Shown here piece by piece: positions 1 to 6,736 of a DNA stretch of 23,902 nucleotides (the first letter of the stretch is position 1; each line of letters starts with the position of its first letter). The position numbers and the translations under genes were made by a program. This DNA comes from Entamoeba histolytica HM-1:IMSS (Eukaryota; Evosea; Mastigamoebida; Endamoebidae), in assembly GCF_000208925.1 (NCBI RefSeq), contig NW_001914896.1, forward strand, positions 69,533-93,434, written 5' to 3'. The notes beneath the pieces are model-generated. The model ran no database searches. It was given only the letters and a program-made list of their open reading frames with translations, and was not told where the DNA came from.

Positions 1-1484
1 CAACGGATTCCAATATACCTGAGCAATCAAATTATATTAGTGTTAATCAATTAAGTACAAAATTGGAATAGTGTAAGAGGAGGATAACATGACCAGAATA
101 AGAAATTTGATAATATTTACTTTTCTTAGATTGTCTATAAAAACAATTATCTCAACATTCTTTTTAAGAAGTTTATTAAAACGAAAAGAATGATGAAGTA
201 AATGTTTATATATAAATAGTCTAAGTATAACAAAGATAATTAAAATTCTTATTCATTATTCTTGTTTTAGTTTTACTAATATTTCAAAATACAATGATAA
301 AGGAATAAATAATATTTTATTTTTCATCTTATTTTTTACTTTCTTTTGAAATATTAATGATTCATATGTTTTTATATTGTTTTTATGAGTATATGATATA
401 ATAGAAAGAAAAGAATGAATGAAGAAGATATTAAAATGATAGAAATTCTTATTTAAATTGATTTTACAAAGAAATATCAAAACTTACAAAGAATATATTG
501 TTGTAATAGTTATATTAATTGATATACATTCAAAAACAGTAGAATAAGAAATAACAAGAAAAAAGATCAGTTAATATGATATATCCATAATTTGATTTTC
601 TTCATATTGAGAAGTGATTATTTCAGTTTCTTCAATACGCTTTATTGGTGTCATATATTTTTATTTCAACTACGATCGGATTAGATTGTTTTTCTTCTAA
701 TGTACTTCCAGAGTTTCATGTGTAAAACATTAAGTCTTTCATATTTTTTTTTGATTAATATTATTCTTACGATTTTGGTGGAAGTCTAATTGTATTTTAA
801 CTGTATTTTAATCTTCTTATAGACTCTTTGTGTATTAATTTATTGATAATATAACAGGTATTATTTCTACATATATTAATTCTCTATTATATCTTAGTTT
901 CTCTTGTAACTCTTTGTATTTATTTATTTTATGAATATAATTTAATTCTATGTTTATATCTTGATTTATTTTAGTCTTTCCAAATTTCATTCATTTAATA
1001 CTTATTTCTTTTATCCACATCAAACATTAATTCATTGATAAAATATATCAAATCGATGATAGTATGATAAGTGATTTAATTTTTATATTCTATCATAAAT
1101 AAAAAAAAATGACCAAGAATTTACTAAATAAAATATAATATACAACATTAAATAATGAAGAATTTTTTATTCAAACCTAACGATGGAGGTTGAACAAAGA
1201 ATGTAAATGAATTATTTGATTTTAATATAATGAAAAAAGACATTTTAAATAATCATCTAAATTTATTACAAAATATTATTCAAGAGACTTAATAATATAT
1301 TTGTTAAAAACATATTTTTCTTGTATATTTCTTTTATTCTCAATGTATTTTATTATAATAAGAGAAAGCAAAGTATTTTTAAAACCAAGTTAATAAATGT
1401 TGATAACACTACTTTTTTTAAAAGAAATAAAACTTGTAAAAATACATATTGAATGAAATAAAACTTAAATTAAATATATGTCTC
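1..1484. other. AT-rich left flank without a firm gene
   Basis: This stretch is very AT-rich, with T-rich runs between about 600 and 1020 on the plus strand. The open frames in it are short and of simple composition (Phe, Ile, Leu, Ser, Asn, Lys), as expected by chance at this base composition. I see no tRNA-like cloverleaf, no Entamoeba promoter motif followed by a long frame, and no known domain. The only hint of coding sequence is the short broken frame at 1155-1292, listed separately. The region lies downstream of the minus-strand actin-bundling gene, so its right end should contain that gene's 3' UTR. Confidence 0.5.
1155..1292 (+). pseudogene. Possible gene relic with an in-frame TGA
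   Basis: Starting at the ATG at 1155 there are 12 sense codons, a TGA at 1191-1193, then 32 more sense codons in the same frame to a TAA at 1290-1292. The downstream part is mixed and helix-like in composition (for example ELFDFNIMKKDILNNHLNLL) rather than the simple composition of the surroundings. That could make it the tail of a decayed gene. It is too short to assign to a family, and a chance frame is quite possible. Confidence 0.15.
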
Positions 1485-2717
1485 TCATTTCTTAGCAATT
1501 CCTCCTTTGTTGGTTGGCATGAATTTCTTCTTTTCAAGTACTTCTCTTTGCATAAACCAAATAGTTCCTTGTCCAGATCCTTCAGCTTTCTTCTTTTGTT
1601 CTTCAAGATAAGCTTCTGCTTCTGCAACTTTCTTATTTGCCTCTTCAACTGCCTGTTCAGCTTCTTTAGATGCTTCAACTGCTTGTACTTCAGCTTCTTC
1701 AGCTTGTTCTTTGGATAAATCAGCTTGATTTTTAGCTTCATTGGCTGCTTGAAGAGCTGCTTCTGCTTCAGCCTTGGCATTGTCTGCTTTATTCTTAGCT
1801 TCTGTTGCTTCTTTTGCAGTAGCAGAAGCTTTCTCTCTTGCTTCTGTTGCCAATTTTACTGGTTTAGCAGCTTTTCTTTGTGCAGCCTCAAGTGTTGTTT
1901 TAGCTTTTCTTAATGGTAAGTCATCTTCATTATCAAGTTTAGCTAATTCTTGAATAGCAGCATTCTTGGCTACTAACCCAGCAGTTTCAATCTTTTTTTG
2001 AAGTGCTTTTCTTTTGTCTTCTTTAGCTTGTTCTTGAGATTTAACTTCATTTAAAGCTTTAGTAACTTCATCTTCTGCTGCTTGAGCTTCTTTTTGTCTA
2101 GCAATTGCAGCTTCTTCATCTGCTTTAGCAATTTCTGCAGCCTTGTTAGCAGCTTCAGCAGCTTTATTAGCAGCGTCAGCGGCTTGAGCACTTTCTTCAG
2201 CCCTTTGTGCAGCCAATTCAGCAGTTCTTTTAGCTTCAGCAGATTTAGCTTTAGACTCATCAGCAGCTGCTTTAGATTCTTGAGCTTTCTTTTGTGCATC
2301 TTCAAATGCAATAGTAACTTCTTCTAACATATTTTTAGCTTTTTCAATTCCCTCTACATTTCCTCCTTGTGGAGCATTAACAACTTCAGCCCAATCATAT
2401 CCGTAAATAAAAATTAAGAAATTAATCATTGAAATTTTCTTGAATGAAGTAACACCAACCTTTCTTAAATGGTTTCTCATTTCTTGCATTGTTTGTTGTT
2501 TTTGAATTTTTTCAAAAACTCTGTGCATTCCTAATTCATCAAGATCACTTCCTTCTTTACCATTTTCTAAATCTAAACTAGCAAATAATTCTACATAATT
2601 CCATAATTCTTCTGCACTTTTTCCTTGGTCTTTTGGCCACATTGCATTAAGCATCCATATAGCTTGTTCTTGGAACTTTTTACTTCCAATTTCCTTTAAT
2701 TTATCCATGTCTGACAT
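1485..2717 (-). CDS. 34-kDa actin-bundling protein homologue (ABP34-like)
   Basis: This 410-residue protein is related to the Dictyostelium calcium-regulated 34-kDa actin-bundling protein, which cross-links F-actin in the cortex and filopodia. Three parts support the call. Residues 1-118 form a globular head with the family pattern around QAIWMLNAMW and a segment at 85-110 aligned to the family's EF-hand. Residues 120-380 form a very long Ala/Glu/Lys coiled coil that includes the family's GLVAKNAAIQELAKLD-type block. The C-terminus (384-398) has GTIWFMQREVLEKKK, matching the AIWWMNRDLEEKKK tail of the Dictyostelium protein as I recall it. The EF-hand loop lacks the acidic ligands, and the protein is over 100 residues longer than the Dictyostelium one, all within the coiled coil. 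The ATG at 2717 is chosen because it opens the conserved head; a TATA-like AT stretch lies about 25 bases upstream. Function in Entamoeba is inferred from the family. Confidence 0.82.
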   Translation of the reverse strand: MSDMDKLKEIGSKKFQEQAIWMLNAMWPKDQGKSAEELWNYVELFASLDLENGKEGSDLDELGMHRVFEKIQKQQTMQEMRNHLRKVGVTSFKKISMINFLIFIYGYDWAEVVNAPQGGNVEGIEKAKNMLEEVTIAFEDAQKKAQESKAAADESKAKSAEAKRTAELAAQRAEESAQAADAANKAAEAANKAAEIAKADEEAAIARQKEAQAAEDEVTKALNEVKSQEQAKEDKRKALQKKIETAGLVAKNAAIQELAKLDNEDDLPLRKAKTTLEAAQRKAAKPVKLATEAREKASATAKEATEAKNKADNAKAEAEAALQAANEAKNQADLSKEQAEEAEVQAVEASKEAEQAVEEANKKVAEAEAYLEEQKKKAEGSGQGTIWFMQREVLEKKKFMPTNKGGIAKK

Positions 2718-3232
2718 GACTAAAACTTTTTTATATCATAAAAAGTTTGAAGTCTTTTTATTTAGTCTTTTGAAGCCACGTCATTTACAGTTCAGAGTTT
2801 TAACTTAGTTAGTGAAGCAATCAAATTCTATTGTTCATTCAAATTTCACAAATCTTAACGTTGTCAACTCATTTTAAGTTCTTATTTTTTTATATTCTTT
2901 TTCTATTTTATTCATTTTTTTTTATAAATCTCAAGATTGTTTTTTTTTTCCAAAAGGTATTACACGCAATCCAAATTGAAAGAATTTTCCTTATTGAAAC
3001 CAAAAATGAAAAACACGAAAAATATAACGCAATATGCAAACTTTAAAAAAAATGATATTTCACAACTGTCGTCAAAAAACTATCTCTACAACTTACTATA
3101 ACTTAACGTTTTATTAACTATCAGAATAATTTTTCCTGAAAGATTAATGTTAATACCCATCATCATTATTATTATTCCATCATCATTTCTTTATTTTATT
3201 TCTATGACTTATTTAATTTTTGATTCGAAGAT

Positions 3233-3312
3233 GGCACGTCAGAGACACTACATACAACCATAAAATATTCCCATACCTCGAATCTCCAGTTATCGTCTGG
3301 TCATGACGTGCC
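3233..3312. repeat. GC-richer inverted repeat, possible structured RNA
   Basis: The 9-base arms GGCACGTCA (3233-3241) and TGACGTGCC (3304-3312) are perfect reverse complements around a 62-base spacer. Inside is a second hairpin, CCAG (3286-3289) with CTGG (3297-3300) around a 7-base loop. A further inverted pair, GATTCGA (3222-3228) and TCGAATC (3278-3284), overlaps the left arm. The block stands out from its roughly 75% AT surroundings. It resembles a cloverleaf superficially, but no T-loop precedes the 3' arm on either strand, so a tRNA is unlikely. It could be a small non-coding RNA gene or a miniature inverted-repeat element. Confidence 0.35.
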
Positions 3313-3820
3313 TTTGGTGAGATAATATCTATTCAAAACTAACTGGTTATTATTTATTAATATTTATTATGAGTGATTATTATGTAATAATGTTATTCAT
3401 TATTAATTATAAGGATTATTATTTACTAAGGAGGTATTACGTATTAAGAATTATCATTTGTTAAAGAAGAAGCATATATAATTGATATTGTTGCACAAAA
3501 ATTAAACATAAGGATATTATCAAGGAATAGGGTTTCTTTAAGGGGTGTCGAAGGTAAAAGGAGATGAGCTATAACAGTAAGTTATGGATATCCTCTTCTT
3601 AAAACAATAATATAAAGAATGAGAAATATTATATTACTCATTAAAATCAAAATAAAAGTCAGGCAGCAACTTAATTGAGGAACCATTTAAGTCGAGCATG
3701 CTTGCAAAAACTTTATTTCAATAGAAATAAAGCCTGTTGAAGAAATTGATTCTCTCACTTCTCAGCATGATGAAAAACCTAAGAATTAGGTTAATCATAA
3801 TTGGTTTCTTTTTTTTATGA

Positions 3821-4001
3821 ATGAGAGAAAAGACTATTTCATTCCCACTATATTATTATGTTTAATTTTCTTTTAGTCTTAACCACACTTAAGCAAATCC
3901 TTTTCTTTGGTTAATACTTCCGCATATATTTATAATTTCTTTTTTTAATAAATGAATGTTATTTTTTATATTTCAACATCTAATATTTCATCATAATATC
4001 T
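3821..4001. repeat. Dispersed repeat, copy A
   Basis: Bases 3821-3890 match 22016-22085 at 66 of 70 positions in the same orientation. After a segment that is much shorter in the other copy (roughly 75 bases here against about 10 there), 3967-4001 is identical to 22097-22131 over 35 bases. Two separate matching blocks in the same order, with one indel between them, show a common origin. This copy ends about 180 bases upstream of the orphan gene at 4180. The likely explanation is an interspersed element or its 3' end; I cannot name the family. Confidence 0.7.
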
Positions 4002-4143
4002 CAATACATTTTTTTCAGTGTTAATTAATACATTTCTAATTCAAAGGTAAAATCATAACCAGAAAATAACTGAAGAGTTGAAGCTTGAATTTGTACTAGG
4101 GTTTGTGTATGGTGTTTTAGACATGCCACCTTCTATCTCTAAA

Positions 4144-4153
4144 GTTATATAAA
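4144..4153 (+). promoter_or_regulatory. TATA-like box upstream of the orphan gene
   Basis: GTTATATAAA lies about 36 bases before the ATG at 4180, the distance usual for Entamoeba genes, whose 5' leaders are very short. It only loosely matches the published GTATTTAAA(G/C) box and no GAAC element is visible nearby. Confidence 0.3.
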
Positions 4154-4179
4154 TCTAAGAAAAACTAAAAATTAATTAA

Positions 4180-4545
4180 ATGAGTAAATTATTTGTTGAG
4201 TCATTAGATGAAGTCTCTTCAAAGAGCTTTGTTAATAACCTTAACAAAGCTAAGGATAGTAATTCTACAACAAGTAGCATCGAGTTCGAGAAAGAATTTA
4301 AGGACGGTTCAATGGCTTCCCAAATTAAAAAAAAGGAAGAGAGAAAGCCAAAGAAGAGAGATGATAGCAATGATAATGAACATTATGTATTACGACCATC
4401 AGGAAGTTTGGTAAAAATGGGTGATTTTGGAGCATATAAAGTCAATGATATCCAAGTTACAAAGTCAGGCACACCTGTAACTATACAATCAAGTTGTAGT
4501 CTTGCAACCATAAAGTATTGTGATTTTGGTTGGCTTGTTGTATAA
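4180..4545 (+). CDS. Orphan protein, 121 residues
   Basis: I do not recognise this protein. The N-terminal half (1-70) is hydrophilic and probably disordered: a Ser/Asn/Lys-rich stretch, then a highly basic run around KKKEERKPKKRDD near residues 50-62 that could act as a nuclear localisation signal. The C-terminal half (about 68-121) is more mixed, with Tyr, Val and Gly spaced as in a beta-rich fold, ending CDFGWLVV. There is no signal peptide and no membrane segment. Mixed composition, a TATA-like box 36 bases upstream and a convergent neighbour ending 140 bases away argue that it is a real gene. No GTTTGT donor is visible that would extend it. It could also be a truncated copy of a longer gene. 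Confidence 0.5.
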   Translation: MSKLFVESLDEVSSKSFVNNLNKAKDSNSTTSSIEFEKEFKDGSMASQIKKKEERKPKKRDDSNDNEHYVLRPSGSLVKMGDFGAYKVNDIQVTKSGTPVTIQSSCSLATIKYCDFGWLVV

Positions 4546-4685
4546 AAATCCAGTCAGCCAAATAAAACAAATCTAATGGTAAATTAAAAGATTTGAAATA
4601 ATTTTGGTTTTTTTATAAATTATCAATAAGAAAAAACTTTATTTAAATTAAACTATTTGATTTAAGACAGCCACAGAGATTCTAT

Positions 4686-5717
4686 TCATGAAAATTGTTG
4701 AAAACATAACTCATTGTATGGGTATAATAAAACTGCCACAGCACCTAAGCACGGTTGTATTACTCCTTGAATACACACTTTATCACATGGTGCAGAATAT
4801 AAAGTATATGCACCACCTTCACAAGTACAATGATCTTGAACATAACCATCTTGCATTCCTCCTAACCTATAACGAACACGAATACAACGAGCTTCAGGAG
4901 ATTCATGAGCACGGATAATAAACTTTAAATGGTTTTGTTGAAGAAATAAATTTGATTGTTTTGACCCCCAAACAATCCCCACTCCTCTAAAATCATTTTT
5001 CTTAAAACCATCAGCAAGTTCAGGGTCTGACCATAATAGTTGGTTAAATAATGATATAGGATTATTTGAGTCTTCATCAATGAAACGATCAATACTATTA
5101 ATTTCTTCAATAAACCCAGGTTGTGTTAGTTCATTTCTTGAAAAAATACCACCATGAGCACAAAATGCAGAATTAGCAACAACTGCTGCTAAAGGAAGAG
5201 ATTTATAAAATTCTCCACAAGCATCTAATACTGAATTATAGTCTTGTGGAAACTTAGATTTAATTTCATCAGTAAATCCATATAATGAGTTCATTGCTAA
5301 ACTTTCATGATTTCCTCTCAAAAAGTAAATTGATTGTGGTTCTGTTAATTTTAAAATACTCATTGTAACAAGAATTTCTAAACCATCAATTCCTCTATCC
5401 ACATAATCACCAAGTAAAATATAAACATGTTGTTTCGTTGGATAGCCAAATTTATCAAAAATTTTAATTAGGTCATTAAATTGACCATGTAAATCTCCTA
5501 CTATAATGAAATAATGATCGTCATCTTTCTTTTCAGGTTCGATTTTAATCAAGTTGTCAGTTAATCGAAGATATTCTGTCCCTTTAACTAATATGTCTAT
5601 AATTAAGTTATGAGGAAGTCCTGTTAATTCTCCTTCTCTCTCTTTCATTCTTCTAATAATATTTTGACAATACTCATTAGTTAATACCTCAGGTAACTGT
5701 CCCGTTAGATGATTCAT
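4686..5717 (-). CDS. PPP-family Ser/Thr protein phosphatase, PP7-like
   Basis: This 343-residue metallophosphatase removes phosphate from Ser/Thr residues using a two-metal centre. All metal and catalytic motifs are present: GDLHG (74-78), GDYVDRG (103-109), RGNHE (134-138, catalytic His), AHGG (187-190), LLWSDP (227-232), an RG...WG strand and RAHE (269-272, metal His). After RAHE, the GGMQDGY...DH...YTLYSAP arrangement resembles plant PP7 and PPEF enzymes more than PP1/PP2A. The loop after SAP reads CDK instead of the usual NYC or DYP, so the conserved loop Tyr is missing. The open frame extends upstream only to a GTG at 5732; the first ATG, at 5717, is the sensible eukaryotic start. No regulatory EF-hands or tail follow, so it is a bare catalytic domain. 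It is divergently placed to the type I membrane protein gene, with about 150 bases between starts. Confidence 0.88.
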   Translation of the reverse strand: MNHLTGQLPEVLTNEYCQNIIRRMKEREGELTGLPHNLIIDILVKGTEYLRLTDNLIKIEPEKKDDDHYFIIVGDLHGQFNDLIKIFDKFGYPTKQHVYILLGDYVDRGIDGLEILVTMSILKLTEPQSIYFLRGNHESLAMNSLYGFTDEIKSKFPQDYNSVLDACGEFYKSLPLAAVVANSAFCAHGGIFSRNELTQPGFIEEINSIDRFIDEDSNNPISLFNQLLWSDPELADGFKKNDFRGVGIVWGSKQSNLFLQQNHLKFIIRAHESPEARCIRVRYRLGGMQDGYVQDHCTCEGGAYTLYSAPCDKVCIQGVIQPCLGAVAVLLYPYNELCFQQFS

Positions 5718-5871
5718 TCCAAAAAAATTCACTTTTTTTTAGTTCGTTAGTTCGGTTTTATTCTATTTATTTAAAACAAATTTTTATGATAAAAAAGTAT
5801 ATTGATGTTATATATAACAGAAAATAAGAAAAAAAAGAAAAAGTAAACTGGAAAAGAAATACAGACCAACG

Positions 5872-6517
5872 ATGAATATATTGATTATAATGGTCTTTAT
5901 TTGTTTAAGTGTTGGTAAATATCAAAAAGGAGAAGCAATACCAGCACAGTATCAAGTTAAAACAAATGATGTTATATATAAATGGGAACCATTACCATAT
6001 ACTGCACGACCAAAATTTGGTGAACGAACACAATTTTCATTAAATGATTTAGGAGTCACATTTTTTTATAATGACATGTTCAAAATGTTTGTTTATATAG
6101 TATTAAGTATTGAAAATAATTCACTGTATAGTCGTTTTTCATTTCAAAATGGAAGACTAATAACACCATATATTCCAATTCATCAAAATGGTATTCCTAT
6201 ATTTACAAATGCAACAATTAGTTTTGATGTGGTTCATGGAAATATTACAAAAGCAACAGTTTATCCTTTTTGTTTGTTAGAAGTATTTTATTATTAATTT
6301 ATTCATTAGAGTAATTTAAGTATTAATTAGAGTAGTAAGAACACAAGAAAAGTTTAAATTAGAGACATTTGGATTTGTTAGTTTTTTGTTTGTCTTTAAT
6401 GAAAAGACACACGAATATACTTATTTATCTCAAAATCTCATTCTTTCAGGATCTGCTATCTTTTGTGGAATCTTAGCACTTCTTTTGTTCTTGAAACAAA
6501 GTCATTCAAAAAAGTAA
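5872..6517 (+). CDS. Type I membrane protein, two exons (join 5872..6271, 6336..6517)
   Basis: Read without splicing, the frame stops at 6297 and yields 141 residues. A donor GTTTGTT at 6272 and a TAG acceptor at 6333-6335 remove 64 bases in phase and extend the product to 193 residues. It has an N-terminal signal peptide (about 1-15, ending near a Gly/Lys), a lumenal domain (about 20-165, beta-rich, with N-glycosylation sequons at Asn82, Asn113 and Asn124), one transmembrane helix (about 167-186) and a short basic tail ending SHSKK. Signal, lumenal Ig-like domain, single helix and basic tail is the layout of translocon-associated protein subunits; FGFVSFLFVFNEK before the helix weakly recalls TRAP-alpha. 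I regard that as a hypothesis. The frame match across the intron and the transmembrane segment in exon 2 make the gene model convincing. Confidence 0.75.
6272..6335 (+). other. Spliceosomal intron, 64 bases, phase 1
   Basis: The 5' end GTTTGTT is the strong Entamoeba donor consensus and the 3' end is TAG. The intron contains in-frame stops, and joining its ends restores a single frame that adds a transmembrane helix. Two other AG sites inside it (after 6309 and 6330) would put exon 2 out of frame or into a stop. Confidence 0.72.
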
Positions 6518-6638
6518 TTTATTTTTCTTTAAGAAATAAATCTGATTCTGAAAAACAAAATCATCATCAGTTCATTTGTTTAGTTTTATCATACTAACTA
6601 TAAAATATTATATAAAAATTATATTTAATAATAAAGAA

Positions 6639-6646
6639 AATGAACT
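6639..6646 (+). promoter_or_regulatory. GAAC-element match upstream of coatomer beta-prime
   Basis: AATGAACT is an exact match to the Entamoeba GAAC core-promoter element. It sits 91 bases before the ATG at 6737, further than usual, and is followed by a long A-rich leader, so either the transcript leader is unusually long or the match is fortuitous. Confidence 0.3.
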
Positions 6647-6736
6647 TAAAAAGTAAATTAGTAAAAAATAAAAAAGAGATTTAGAAAAATATAAAAAATA
6701 ATAAAAAAATCTCAAAAATGAATAGAGAGGAAAGAA

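Larger units (their letters stand above)
2718..4179. other. Intergenic region with repeats, no firm gene
   Basis: The left part (2718-3220) should contain the promoter of the minus-strand actin-bundling gene and is otherwise AT-rich. At 3221-3330 the base composition becomes clearly more GC-rich and forms an inverted repeat. From about 3520 to 3820 the sequence is again less AT-rich (for example GGGGTGTCGAAGG near 3542) and holds only a short frame ending at a TAG near 3788. It runs into the dispersed repeat at 3821-4001. Together 3520-4001 could be a decayed retroelement, but I cannot assign it to a named LINE or SINE by eye. Confidence 0.4.

Noticed and set aside
256..480. 74-residue minus-strand frame
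   Set aside because: Low-complexity Ile/Phe/Asn/Lys composition, no motif and no promoter; expected by chance in this AT content.
1418..2327. Open frames in other phases across the actin-bundling gene
   Set aside because: They are shadows of the Ala/Glu/Lys coiled-coil codons and have simple Leu/Lys or Ser/Phe/Cys composition.
2831..3046. 71-residue plus-strand frame
   Set aside because: Crosses poly-T runs, has simple composition and no homology I can recognise.
3233..3312. A tRNA gene formed by the GGCACGT/ACGTGCC arms
   Set aside because: The 3' arm is not preceded by a T-loop of TTCRA type on either strand, and no anticodon arm of 5 pairs with a 7-base loop can be placed.
4096..4125. 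GTTTGT...TAG near 4099 as an intron upstream of the orphan gene
   Set aside because: It would be about 20 bases long, too short for splicing, and no upstream coding frame would be joined.
4510..4545. Kinase-like DFG near the end of the orphan protein
   Set aside because: There is no catalytic HRD loop, no glycine loop and no downstream kinase lobe; the resemblance is three residues.
5718..5732. Extension of the phosphatase to a start at 5732
   Set aside because: The codon there is GTG, not ATG. The first ATG in frame is at 5717 and the motif spacing does not need the extra residues.
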